Source: Epichloe hybrida
Taxonomy: Eukaryota > Ascomycota > Sordariomycetes > Hypocreales > Clavicipitaceae
Reading direction: 5' to 3'
DNA length: 64,000 nt
NCBI GenBank assembly: GCA_019022495.1
Contig: JAFEKR010000058.1
Coordinates: 62,001-126,000, forward strand
The notes under the pieces are model-generated. The model was given only the letters and a program-made list of their open reading frames with translations, did no database searches and had not been told where the DNA came from. Each line of letters starts with the position of its first letter. The stretch's first letter is position 1. The translations under genes and the position numbers were made by a program. This document shows positions 1 through 10,092 of this stretch, in pieces.

Positions 1-1433
1 CAAAACGTTGCTTAGCTTTGGCGCAAATAAGGGCGTTGTGGGTGATAAAAGAAAATCCACTTGCGGCGGTCCCTTCTTATCCTGCAGGTCTGTCTCGGCG
101 TCCATGTCGCTCAGGTCAAATTGCGTGGGTTCGTAGAGCGGGTTCTCCAACAGGAAGACTTTGTCGAAATCCTGTCGGATGAGGCGGCGGACCTTTTGGG
201 CCTGGATGAAGTGATTGTCCATGGCCTCGGAGCTGAGACTGTAGGTTCCCAGCAAGATGCGACGCTTGACCTCAGGACCAAACCCTGCTCCGCGGGCTTC
301 CGAGTACAACGTGTGCCCTTGGGCATCGCCATACTCTCCTCGGACGCCGTATCGGACGCCATCGTATTTTGCAAGATTAGAAGAAGCCTCGGCGGCGAGG
401 AGGACATAGTATGCGCAGAGTGCCTCCTTGGTGGAGGGCAAGGACACGGGCACGATGCTGGCGCCTAGTTTCTCAAGAGCTGTCGCCGCGGCAGCCCAGC
501 CTTTGCGAATTAATGGGTCGAGCTCTGCGATGTTATACTCGACTGGGATTCCGATGGTCAAACTCGACATAGCTCCCAATGCAGGGGGGGAGGCTGCGGC
601 GCATCTCCGCCGAGATGCCGCTGATAATGATGTTGGATCACGCGCATCGTGTTCCTCGTCCAAGTTGGTATCTACTAGTAGATCAAGAATAGGTTTCGCC
701 TCTTTTGCCAGCATCCCCACTGTATCCAAGGAGTTGGCATACGCAAAGACGCCGTATCGTGAAATCATTCCATAGCTCGGTCGGTAACCCACGGCTCCTG
801 TGTACGATGCTGGCAGGCGAATCGAACCACCCGTGTCTGTTCCCAGTGCAATGTCCGCGTCTCCTAGCATGACAGCAACTGCGCTACCTCCAGAGCTTCC
901 GCCGGCTGAGAGGGGTTCATCCGTAGACAGCTGGCTGATCACTGGACCGTGCATGGAGTTTGTCGAATGTGATCCCATGCCAAACTCGTCCATATTGGTC
1001 TTTCCGACCACGGTGGCGCCCCGCGCTCGGAGCTGTGATACTATGGTAGCTTCATACGGGGATTGGTGCGAGCGGAGGATCGGCGACGCACATTGCGTAG
1101 GGAATTCGGCGGTTGCGATGTTGTCCTTTACTGCCAGCCGGAAAGGCTTCGCAATGGGATGGCTTGGAGGAGCAGGCGACGAGGGTTCGATCCGGTCTAT
1201 GTCTTGTCAGCGACTACGTCCGTGCTATGTCGTCCGGCAGCAAGGGAAACGAGGTACGCACCACAATTGACGAAATGGTTACAGCTTGCGCTTTTCAAGC
1301 GACGTTGTGACGTTCCATATGACCGGTATCGTCGCCGGGAGCTCAGCGAGCTTGTTGTACATGGCCCGAGAAGTGCCTCAGGTGCTCGCACATGCGGATG
1401 GAGGCCCGCACAGCGTATGCAAACTGCCCTCAT
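1..1433 (-). CDS. HER2: Mitochondrial glutamyl-tRNA(Gln) amidotransferase subunit A (GatA/HER2), 3' end outside window
   Basis: Amidase subunit of the GatFAB-type complex that converts Glu-tRNA(Gln) to Gln-tRNA(Gln) in mitochondria. Seen: exon 1 at 1283-1433 encodes about 50 residues with an Arg/Ser-rich presequence. An 86-bp intron (1197-1282, donor GTAACC, branch GCTGAC, acceptor TAG) follows. Exon 2 then stays open to base 1, giving about 449 residues. The amidase-signature catalytic triad is visible: Lys74 in LAVKDNIAT, cis-Ser at about 151-152 in LSAGGSSGGSAVAV, and nucleophile Ser175 in GTDTGGSIRLP. GatA-type motifs GKTNMDEFGMGSHSTNS and SEARGAGFGPEVKRRILLGTY are present, which separates it from general amidases. 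The C-terminus lies beyond the window. It is transcribed away from the Gemin2-like gene. The first exon and donor are my inference; an alternative donor at 1257 breaks the frame. Confidence 0.9.
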
Positions 1434-1896
1434 CGCAGAGCCGGCGAGATCAGCTACTGCGTCAGCTACTGCCTACTGCTCGAGTTATCGCAGGGCTGGT
1501 TGTTGGTTGTTGTGGCTACGATGAGAGCTGAAGGTGACCGGATGGATCAATCAATGTTCAATTCAATGTTGCGCATTTCCATAGGCCAGGCCCATTTTTG
1601 CAGGAAGGAGCGCTGCGTGTGCCTGTTTCCCTGTTTCTTCATTATCACCTTATCACCAGCCTGGATAGCCCCATGCATGGGCCGGGCAGCTGTCAACTGG
1701 TCTGTTGGGCAGCTCTCCGGTCTGTTTTTGTTTCAACGTCAACCAGCATTCACTTTCACTTGACAAGATTCCCCATGTCTGCGCCAACATCACCACAATT
1801 TCGACCTGTGCATCGCACTTTCCTTCCAATGATCTCATCCGCAAGCTTTCCATAACAGCCTTGGTTTCGGCAGGCTTCAACCCCGAGAAAAAAACC
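1434..1896. other. Divergent intergenic region between HER2 and the Gemin2-like gene
   Basis: Shared upstream region of two divergently transcribed genes. It is pyrimidine-rich close to the Gemin2 start. No further gene or clear motif is seen. Confidence 0.6.
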
Positions 1897-3493
1897 ATGC
1901 CCTCCAAACGAGAGCTCCAGGACCTCGACGAGGGAGAAATTTCAGAACCTGGCTCCAACAAGCGAGCAAAGAGACAGACTGGCGCCACGCCACGCCATCA
2001 GCACCAAAATTCGTCAATAGATCCTACTTGGGGCCAGAAGTATGTATTCTCAAGCCTGGGAGATGCTACCACCATACCTTACGGCGACGAGTCGGACTTT
2101 GAGGATGATGCCGACGCCATGGCCTATCTGCACTCAGTAAGGTAAGCTGCATATGCAACCCCAAGCTCGCAACTCCCCGCACGGCATTATTTTTTCTCTT
2201 TACTGAACGTGGAAAAAAAAATGTTCTTCTGTATTTTAGATGATGCTGATATGGTGAGTATGTAGAAAAGAAGCATACAACATCCCACACCTGCTCGTCG
2301 CTCCCAAGGTCCAAATCGGTCCACAACTCCCCCCAGATCTACAAAATAACGACCGAGACAACGACGACGACGAGATTGATGATGGTCTTGAAGCTGCTGC
2401 TCCGATCGCATATACCAAAGAAGTCATGCAAGGATATTACGATGATGGGGCCTACATCGCCATGCCCGACGAAGACTGGAAAATCCATGGCGAAGACGGA
2501 GAACTTGACAGTGATGTTGAAGGTGATGCTCGGGTACAACTTCTTCATGAGTCCTATTTTGCATCATTGATGAAGAAGTATGCCCGTTTACGTAAATTGT
2601 TGCATTCCAAGCCCCCCACAGATGCGGCAAAGCGTTTATCGTCTACTCAAGTCACGCACGCGGCCCCCTTCGGACGCAACTCCAACACCAACAAAGTATG
2701 GGCAAACCTTATACGCAATACCGACCCCCACCCACTCCAACTGGCACTCATGTCCAAAGAAACAGTGATTCTGATCCTGCGCGTCCTCATAGGCGGCAAC
2801 TTCCTTCAACGCGGCCGTACACTTTCTGAGCGAACGACCCAGTGGATCTGGGGATTGCTAGCAAGACTACCGGAGCGCGGTGAGCTCAACCACACTGAGA
2901 TAGGATGGATACGAGATCTTGGTCGTCGTGCAGTGCTGCTTGGCATAAGCCTGGAGGAGATGGCTATCATGCGAGATGCGTTACCAGATGGAGAACTTGG
3001 CGTGAACGAGGACGCTGATGCAAGTAGCAGGGATGAGGATGCATTGTATATGAATGGGGAAGATGCAGAAGAAGAAAACGTCGCACATGGCGACGCCCCT
3101 GAAGATGGTCAGTACAACGCGGGTGATGATGAGAATCCACACGTTGATGCCACGAATAACGCGAATGGAGATGAAAACGGGGAAGAGGGCGAGGTCCAAG
3201 AACAGTCCGTGAATGGAGACGAAGCAGCCATGGAAATCGACTCCGGCTCAGAAGATGGCGAGGCTCGAGATGAGCATGGTGATCTCGAAGCCGCCAAAAG
3301 AGGTCTTTTAGCAAGGCTAAACGATGACTCAGATACAGAGGAGCAACGGGAAGAAAATGAGGCGCAGAAAGAGGCTAGAACACGGCTTCGTATGAATTTG
3401 CGTGCTACGCTCAGCATGATTTTGACGGTCGCGGGAGATTTCTACGGACAACGGGACTTGTTGGAGTTTCGGAACCCTTTTCTGGGCTTGTGA
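1897..3493 (+). CDS. Gemin2/SIP1 (Brr1-like) snRNP assembly factor
   Basis: Family known to bind the SMN protein and help load Sm proteins on spliceosomal snRNAs. Exon 1 is 1897-2141, the intron 2142-2265 (donor GTAAGC, acceptor TAG), exon 2 2266-3493; the product is 490 aa. The start is an ATG preceded by AACC. The N-terminus has an acidic/basic stretch, then AYLHSVRKEAYNIPHL, which fits the Gemin2 N-terminal helix. The SIP1 core has LMSKETVILILRVLIGG, TTQWIWGLLARLPERGEL and WIRDLGRRAVLLG. Between the core and the C-terminal helix lies a long insert (about residues 330-440) very rich in Glu/Asp, Asn and Gly, probably disordered, which makes the protein longer than animal Gemin2. Homology is by motif recognition; the exact acceptor could differ (a TTTTAG at 2234-2239 is the alternative). 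Confidence 0.8.
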
Positions 3494-3929
3494 AATGGAA
3501 ACGCGACATGGCATCTGTGGCGATTAGGAACAATAATTTGCATCCTGACAGCGTATCTTGATAGATTTTATGTATATTGGCGACTACGTTGTAGTTCGAC
3601 GGAGCTCTTACTGAATTTTGCAACTGAGCTCACGTAAAAAAAAAAATTGAAGCTTTCAAGAACAAACCATACTTTGCATCCCTGGTTGACTGACCTTGGC
3701 TCGAGCATTCTGAGGTTGATCTCTGCCCAACTCCAAACACCTGAGGGACAGCTCGAGAAGAAAAAGAAGAAAGCAGAATATCCACCCAACCAGCCATCTG
3801 TGGCTCACCACCAAGCTCTTCTTACATTGAGAATACACCCAATAAGCCGAACAAGATCCTGACATGTGCCGGCACAGTAATACAATAAGTCTTGAACGGA
3901 AAAGGAAAACCCCAAAATCAAAAGAACAC
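3494..3929. other. Convergent intergenic region (3' ends of Gemin2-like and DIF1-like genes)
   Basis: Tail-to-tail 3' regions with short A-runs near 3636 and 3760. No other gene seen. Confidence 0.6.
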
Positions 3930-4275
3930 TCATGACATATCCATCTCGCGAGCCTCCCCGAGGACAAGAAAGTCAGCGTCCTCAAAGTCCCCATCCACAG
4001 CCATGTTCTCCTGATCGATGCCCTTGAAGGGGACGGCGCTCTTCCTCACGCGGGACCTAGGCACGGCCATGACGCGAGAAGTCCGCCATTCAGACGGGGC
4101 AAAGCTTCGTGGACTGACTTCCTCATCCCACCCCTTGGATGGCTGCGTCAGCATGGTCGGCTCGTCGTCACGTTCGTTGTCATCATAGACTCGCTTACGC
4201 GAAGATTCAGACATGTTGCTCTCCACACTCTCTTGAGACAAGGTCAGCTCCGGAACGGCATCCAGGTCTGGGACC

Positions 4276-4306
<31 letters not shown>

Positions 4307-4670
4307 GCGCAAGCGCGGGCTGGGGGTCGAGACCCCTGACTTTGTTGATGCCGCAAAACGGGACGAGTTCCCTTGACGAAGCGCGCAATGCGGATGCCCG
4401 CTGTGGAGGGGGCGTGTTGTCGGTCCAGAGCTTGAACGCGCTTGGCCCGCAGGTCTTGTAGCCTTCCGGGACGGACTTGCGAATCCGCATGCCGACGGTG
4501 AGGAGGTTGGCCTGGACGCTGGACGGCAGCAATGGCTGGCGGGAGGTCTGCGCCTCGGACGGAGCCGCTTCGTCGCCGGCTGCGCGGGAGGGGAAGAAGG
4601 ATGTGATTTGGCGCTGGGCAGGGTCGGCGGAGGAGCCTGCGAATTGGCGCTTGGTTCGTGGAGTCGACAT
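3930..4670 (-). CDS. DIF1/SPD1-type ribonucleotide reductase regulator with PIP box
   Basis: Single-exon 246-aa protein of the yeast Dif1/Sml1/Hug1 and fission yeast Spd1 group: small disordered proteins that restrain ribonucleotide reductase or its localisation outside S phase. The key evidence is the Hug-like segment QANLLTVGMRIRKSVPEGYK at about residues 53-72. Near the N-terminus QRQITSFF (residues 19-26) matches the PCNA-interacting consensus Q-x-x-I-x-x-F-F, followed by a basic residue. An Asp9 run (GTC repeat on the + strand) sits mid-protein and the C-terminus is acidic. Low-complexity character and length fit Spd1/Dif1 orthologues of filamentous fungi. Two copies of GCTGACGTCGG lie upstream. 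The family call is from motif similarity; which of the Dif1/Spd1 activities it has cannot be told from sequence. Confidence 0.72.
4271..4306. repeat. GTC trinucleotide microsatellite
   Basis: A run of about ten GTC units that encodes the Asp tract of the DIF1-like protein on the minus strand. Confidence 0.9.
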
Positions 4671-4900
4671 GGTGATGGATGGTGATGCCCAGAGGGGGGT
4701 TCCTTCTTCTTCTTCCAGGCGAGATGAGGGTTTGCTGCCCGGATGCCAGTGATTGCGGGTGTTTACGAAACGAAGGATCTGGACTCTGTCACTTCTATGC
4801 TGTCAAGTAGGAAGATGCCATGGGCTGTGATCCGTATGCAAAGATGAGAAGGACGAGGAAAGTTGCCTTGTTTCGAGGGGACAGCTGTATGTTTCACCCG

Positions 4901-4992
4901 CTGACGTCGGGATGGATGTGCGAGACGCTTCCTACAGGTCCGTGTCTCTATCGCAGGAGTTTTTGTTCCTGGTTCCTGAGTGGGCTGACGTC
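4901..4992. promoter_or_regulatory. Two CRE-like TGACGTC sites upstream of the DIF1-like gene
   Basis: The 11-mer GCTGACGTCGG occurs twice (around 4900 and 4984), about 230 and 315 bp upstream of the DIF1-like start. TGACGTC is the core bound by ATF/CREB bZIP factors. Function is inferred from the consensus only. Confidence 0.4.
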
Positions 4993-5235
4993 GGATTCGG
5001 GTTAGTGCGCGTGCCGCTCTTGCTTGGGACCCGCTTATTACCTGGGTAGGGAGTAGGTACGTAGTCCGTAATGAGTATTGCGAAAGTTGACGATATGAGA
5101 ACGTAATGAAGAATAGTTTTGGACGAGGGGGGGGGGGGTTGGTCGGGCTCTCGGGAAGAAATTGGAAAAAGAATTCATGACTGCAACTTCAGGAAGTGCG
5201 CTCCTGCGTAGGGTTGACAAAACATTATGGTAAAA

Positions 5236-5247
5236 AATAGACACATG
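5236..5247 (-). terminator. Pol III T-run terminator of the tRNA gene
   Basis: On the minus strand the tRNA 3' end is followed by a short spacer and TTTTTT, the usual RNA polymerase III stop. A T-run this close fits a pol III unit. Confidence 0.7.
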
Positions 5248-5380
5248 TGCCCACGGCCTGGATCGAACAGACGACCTTGTCATTACGAGTGACACGCTGT
5301 ACTATGTTAGAAACTAGGACCAGAGACGCAAAGGTCGTGAGTCGGCCAAGGACTTACCACTACCACTGTGCTACGGGGGC
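5248..5380 (-). tRNA. tRNA-Thr (anticodon CGT) interrupted in the D arm by a 61-bp GT-AG intron-like insert
   Basis: Removing 5297-5357 leaves a 73-nt cloverleaf. Acceptor stem GCCCCCG/CGTGGGC has one C-T mismatch at pair 5:68. Then TA, D stem GCAC/GTGC with loop AGTGGTA, and G26. Anticodon stem TGTCA/TGACA is perfect with loop CTCGTAA (U33, anticodon CGT, Thr). Variable region is AGGTC, T stem GTCTG/CAGGC, T loop TTCGATC, discriminator A. Box A (TAGCACAGTGG) and box B (GTTCGATCC) are intact. A T6 pol III terminator follows within 12 nt on the transcribed strand. The insert falls between positions 24 and 25, not at the normal 37/38 site. It begins GTAAGT, has CTAAC near its end and finishes CAG, as in the protein-coding introns of this window. 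It could be a functional gene or a recently interrupted pseudogene. Confidence 0.85.
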
Positions 5381-7541
5381 TAGGTCTTCCGCCAATGCTG
5401 GTGGGGTTGAAAATTCGACGAGACATTTTATCTTATACACCAATATCTCAACAAAGCCGCAAGTACCACCCCAAGTCGTTTAATAATTAGTAAGGTGACA
5501 GACTTTTCTTCCGAGTGCTTTTTATTTTTCCTGCCTCTGGGATTATCAAGTTAACTAACTGTTAACTCTGCTCGATCCTCAGTCCACTCCGTTGGCGTCG
5601 TCATTTCTTTCATGTTTCGTTTTCGCCTGTCCTCATCCTCCTCTGCCACACGCGGATAGCGCTAGAAGTCTCCTTGCATTGCACGCTTCCGCAAGTGCCG
5701 CAAGTGAAATAATACTACGTACTCGGGAGGGGGGGCGCGAGCACAGTGTATTAATATACCTATTGCGGAGTACTTCATAGTATTTAGATGTTTGCCCCGT
5801 GGTCGCTGAATGACTGCTATTATCCATCCGGGACAAGAGTACAGCGACCATTGATTAAGCAGAACACTTCCGCTTCACTACATAAAGTCTCCATGGGACT
5901 TGACATGTAGTGAGCGAGCATGAGAGCATACGAAAAAAATTCGGAAATTGATTTTTTCTTGACTCAGAAATCACAGCTGCTCGAGATAAAAGCGGCGCTG
6001 CTCAAGCAGAAAGTTCGCCTCGAAACCAAAAGCGCGTACCGAAGCGCGTGCCGAAGCGCGTCTGGACGTGGCGTTTTCGTGTATAGTGCTCAGCCCCGGG
6101 TCCGTCCAGTATTATTACGAAGGCGAGCGAACCGGGAAGCAAGTCGACGCCGATTGGCTCACTGATTTTCGGCGTTTAGGTTAGGGTAGCTGCTTTTTGC
6201 AACGACGTCTCTACTCCTGAGAATCTTGAGTTGCCTTCCTTGTCGAAGAGGGAAAGCCATGGACAAAATACAAATCGGGGAGTGAAGCTTGATTTTCTCA
6301 TGTTGTCGTATTTGATTTACAGTCTCCAGAGCGTCATGGTTGGAGAGGGTGAAAACATCAGCCCTTTCTGGAGACATGGGCGCTGGGTGATTAATGCAGA
6401 TTTCCCATCACAGCGCCATCAACGCGATAGACTATAGATTTGAAAGAACAGTGAAAAGAACAGTGAAGAAAAAAGAACAAAAGCTCCCATAGTTCACGGC
6501 ACCATTCCAAACCAGACCGTTATCTCGACAGAAGTAGCCATTAACAACTCTTGAAAAACAAGGACAAGTCAGACGACGACTTACGCGACAAGACTCCACC
6601 TATTACATATGAGATATCAAGTTAAAGACGTGGACCCATACCCCTGGCACCGGCGTTGAAACGCTTGCTAATAATACACACATACTTTGTGCAAGGTTCG
6701 ATAGCGGTAGCGACAACTCGTGCTCACTGCTTTGGCGGTGGAGAAACTTGGTCTAATTTGCCTGAAATGGGTCTCGATGTCATGTCGTGGATGGGAAAAT
6801 CGCCACCCAGTTTGGCTGATCGGGCTTTAGCTGGTACGGATCATATTAGATTCGGAGCACATTGGCTGGTCACTCAGTTTACCGACTCTAGTTCCACGAC
6901 ACATGGGATCAAGTCATTTGTTATTCCTAATTTTGGTGCCGTTGACACTCGTGGTCCATATGCGCAGTGAGTCAATCTCATCGTCCATCACACATAGCCT
7001 GGCTACAAAGTCTGTCACGACAGTCACACGATACAGGCGGCAGCGAGTGACAATATTCGTGGAAACTATTTGAATTTTCGCAAGCATTGTGCCTAACCTC
7101 CGCTACTCAGAGCACTTGGGTATGAAGCGATCCTCAAACCAGCGGTTCCACGTCCTCATATCCAGTTGGTCATCCAGACCTTCCTAGACACTCGTGAAAA
7201 GCCCTTCTCCAGCTATCCACCCCTAATGCAGTGCTTTTGTTCCTGGTTCAAAGACGACTCTTTGGTACAAGCGCGCGTAATGAAAAAAAAAACGAGATGA
7301 ATGATGTGCCATGCGTGATATCCGGAGACCCCAAACGCCCCTGTTCGTGGGCGATTCCATCTTCTATCTGCAAAAAAAGAGTTTGAGATTATTTTGTTCG
7401 CAAAGGTGTGAGTAAGTTCGTCCCCACGCCCATTTGTCGAAGGATTTGGATGCTTTCGTTCTGCAGATCCGAGATGCGATCACCATGAATGAACCGTAAG
7501 AGTCATGAGTACCCGAGGAGAGAAAACCGAGCGGTAGCAGT
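5381..7541. other. Gene-free region between the tRNA and RPS27
   Basis: About 2.2 kb with only short uncertain ORFs: 5920-6165 (81 aa) and 6656-6970 (104 aa) on the plus strand, with no recognised family. Local structure: a threefold CGAAGCGCGT-like direct repeat at about 6030-6065 and a TTAGGTTAGGG string near 6174-6185. The part nearest 7541 is the 3' region of RPS27. No supported gene seen; an unrecognised non-coding RNA cannot be excluded. Confidence 0.5.
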
Positions 7542-8127
7542 CTACTTTCTTCGGAAAGAGCAGCCCTCGGTTAATCTGGCCTTACCACCGGTAGGCTGGC
7601 ACAGAACAGTGGTGCAGCCCTGGCAGATGACCACGGTCTGGGCGTGCGAGAAGACGGTGGTGATGGTGAAGCAGCCGGGGCACTTGACATCCATGAAGAA
7701 AGATCGAGGGGCGGGCACCAAGGTCTATAGAGGGGTTTCATGTTGTTAGAGTCGATGTCTCATGGTAGTTGATGTGAAGGCGGCGCATGTAGAGCCGTCG
7801 CTTGTGAAATGGGGTCTGGACGATGCTTCGACGACTTGTTATGATCGTACCTTGAGCTTGTGCTTCTTGGCCTCGGCGGCCGGCGAGGGGTTCAAAAGAT
7901 CAACAGCGAGAACCTGCACCAGTCATTGTTAACATGATTTGAGTTTCCATGAATATTTCATTGTGCGAAATCGATTCCTGAACTTCCGACCGACAGCACT
8001 TCACCCCAGTGACTCGGAGGGTATGTGTCGTCGGCGGTGTCCATTTCTCTCCTCATTCGCACGTCGTTCCAGGGGGGTTATTCCATCGTTGGCCGAGGCC
8101 TGTGGAGGAATTTTTGTCGCTCACCAT
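7542..8127 (-). CDS. RPS27: 40S ribosomal protein eS27
   Basis: Small-subunit ribosomal protein with a C4 zinc finger. It is assembled from three exons too short to show as one reading frame: exon 1 8125-8127 (the ATG only), intron 7914-8124 (donor GTGAGC, acceptor CAG), exon 2 7851-7913, intron 7725-7850 (donor GTACGA, acceptor TAG), exon 3 7542-7724. The product is 82 aa. The N-terminus [19 protein letters not shown], the core [20 protein letters not shown], then CQGC and the end [10 protein letters not shown] match eS27 along the full length. The two CxxC pairs that bind zinc (KCPGC, CQGC) are intact. It is divergent from the phosducin-like gene. An initiator codon alone in exon 1 is seen in some fungal ribosomal protein genes. 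Very confident in identity. Confidence 0.95.
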
Positions 8128-8665
8128 TTTGACTGATTGTTCGAGGATAACTTTGCCGTCGATGTCTTGCGAGGATGGAGAAACTTGACGAAATCTGGCG
8201 GCAGATTTGAGGCTCGCAAGATGCGTGAGAGGTGTTAAGCGAGATAAGTTCAGTGCACTTGAGGGGGAAAAACTCGTTTGCCACTTGCCAGGAATTTGGT
8301 CTGAAGCGGACTAGCGGGATAGGGTTTTCTGGCCCAGCACCACGTGATGCGGATTTCAGAGATGTCTGATTGGTGTAAGCTGGGTACAACGAGATATTGC
8401 ACGAAAGGGGCCCACAAGAACTTGTATTTTGTGCAGGCGGTGGAGAGCCTTGTGCAACTTATGCCATCCTTGGCCATGGCCCTGTAATATGGGGCGATTG
8501 AACCCATCAGCCTGGTGCGTACTTCGAAGATGCTCGTCGTTAATTCCATCAGGCTGCCATTTGTGAATCTGTGGTCCTGTTGCCTTGACTCTTCGGTCGT
8601 TTTGCCTTGGAAAAAGTTTGGGCCGGACGTTCTCGAGAAGCTCGTTTGCCATAATTTATTTCAGT
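8128..8665. promoter_or_regulatory. Divergent promoter region RPS27 / phosducin-like gene
   Basis: About 540 bp between two divergent start codons. No clear known motif recognised. Short ORFs here look like chance. Confidence 0.5.
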
Positions 8666-9501
8666 ATGGCGGCTCCTGGCGATCAGCGAATTGCTGTTCC
8701 TATTGATGACCCAAATGCAGATACAGAGTGGTAAGTACCCCGCGGTGGCACCTCGATGTAGAAAGTGCTGACTCGTACAGGAACGATATCTTGCGAAAAC
8801 ATGGAGTCATTCCAGAAAAGCCGCCGAGCCCTACTCCTATGATTGAGGAGGCGATTATTGAAGGTCGAAGATTAGCGCACGAAAATCGACTCGAAGGAAA
8901 GGACCTGGACGAGCTTGATGAATTAGAGGATTTGGAGGACGAGGAGTTCCTGGACCTGTATCGGCAAAAGCGCATGGCTGAGCTCAGCAGTCTTCAGAAA
9001 AAGTCAAATCATGGTAGTGTCTACCCGATATCGAAACCAGACTACCAGCGCGAAGTCACAGACGCTTCTCAAAAGGGACATGTGTTCGTCAACTTGACAG
9101 CCGGCACTGGAACGAATGTGGAATCAAGAGTCCTTTCGGAACTTTGGCGGCAAGCTGCCAGGGAATACGGTGATGTCAAGTTTTGCGAAATCCGCGCGAA
9201 CCAGGCCATTGAGAACTACCCGGACAGGAACTGCCCAACTATACTGGTGTACAACAAAGGGGACATTGTCAAGCAAGAGGTCACCCTGATGACACTCGGT
9301 GGTGTTCGAACGAACATGCGACATATTGACAACTTGCTTGTCGAGGTTGGAGCCGTTCCCGAATCGGATATGCGTGTAATCAAGAGGAGACAAGCCGCCG
9401 AGGAAGCTGAAGACGAACGCTTGGCTGGACTGGGCAAAAGTATTAAGACTGGCGCAGCTGGAAGATCAAGAAATGATGGCGAAGACGATGATTGGGAATA
9501 A
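8666..9501 (+). CDS. PLP2: Phosducin-like protein (PLP2/PDCL3 type)
   Basis: Co-chaperone family with a thioredoxin fold that assists the CCT/TRiC chaperonin in folding actin and tubulin. Exon 1 is 8666-8730, the 50-bp intron 8731-8780 (GTAAGT, branch CTGAC, CAG), exon 2 8781-9501; 261 aa. The intron joins DPNADTEWNDILRKHGVIP, the conserved N-terminal helix of the family. An acidic helical middle (DLDELDELEDLEDEEFLDLY) follows, then the thioredoxin-like domain at about 110-220 with VFVNLT, FCEIRANQAIENYPDRNCPT and ILVYNKGDIVKQ. There is no CxxC redox motif, as usual for phosducin-like proteins. The C-terminus is acidic and ends DDDWE. A longer uninterrupted reading frame exists from 8728 but its first residues are intronic. 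Confidence 0.9.
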
Positions 9502-10092
9502 GACACGCCATGAAAAAAAAAAAAAAAAAAGAATAAAGAAATTGTCATACCTCAGCGAGAGACGCAGCGTAAAACGAAACCCCAAAGCCATACATGATTT
9601 GTACCAGCAACTCGCGATTGGCTGCGCATTCGACAATATTGGAGTCCGAGAGCTCTGCTTGATTTACGACGCTTGCAAGAACACTAATCGACACAATCTT
9701 GTGAAACGAGTAGTCGCTCCTTACGCAGCAAGCAAATGCTCTCCTCTTGGACGACAACTCTCATCAATTTTTCTGGCTCTGGCGAATGAACATGTATCTT
9801 GCCAGCCCCACCATTCGGGCACACGACAGGAGGGGTGGGGCGCTGAAGATACGGGGACACGATAGGCAGGTAACGCAGATTGGACTGAGTAGGACTGGAC
9901 CCCCGACATCATCCGCGTTCCTGGCGCGTCCCGGCGGAGCTCTCTCTCAACACGCTACATTTCTTCATTTCTTCCTCATTAACGGCGGCTGGTGTCGTCC
10001 CCGTCCGTTGCAAACTCGGCCCATGCATCGTGCGTGGTCTAGGAAAACTTTGATGCAATTTTTCCTGCAATCTGTGGCAAAGTCTGGTCGCA
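9502..10092. other. Intergenic region
   Basis: Starts with an A18-type tract just after the PLP2 stop; the rest is the upstream region of the LRR gene. No gene or clear signal recognised. Confidence 0.5.

Noticed and set aside
6171..6190. Telomere-like string TTAGGTTAGGG, considered as a telomerase RNA template
   Set aside because: Only 8 nt match a TTAGGG template before a deviation, and I could not identify pseudoknot or three-way-junction elements or a convincing Sm/splice 3' end.
6656..6970. 104-codon plus-strand ORF in the gene-free region after the tRNA
   Set aside because: No homology recognised, no splice partners, unremarkable composition; left as unsupported.
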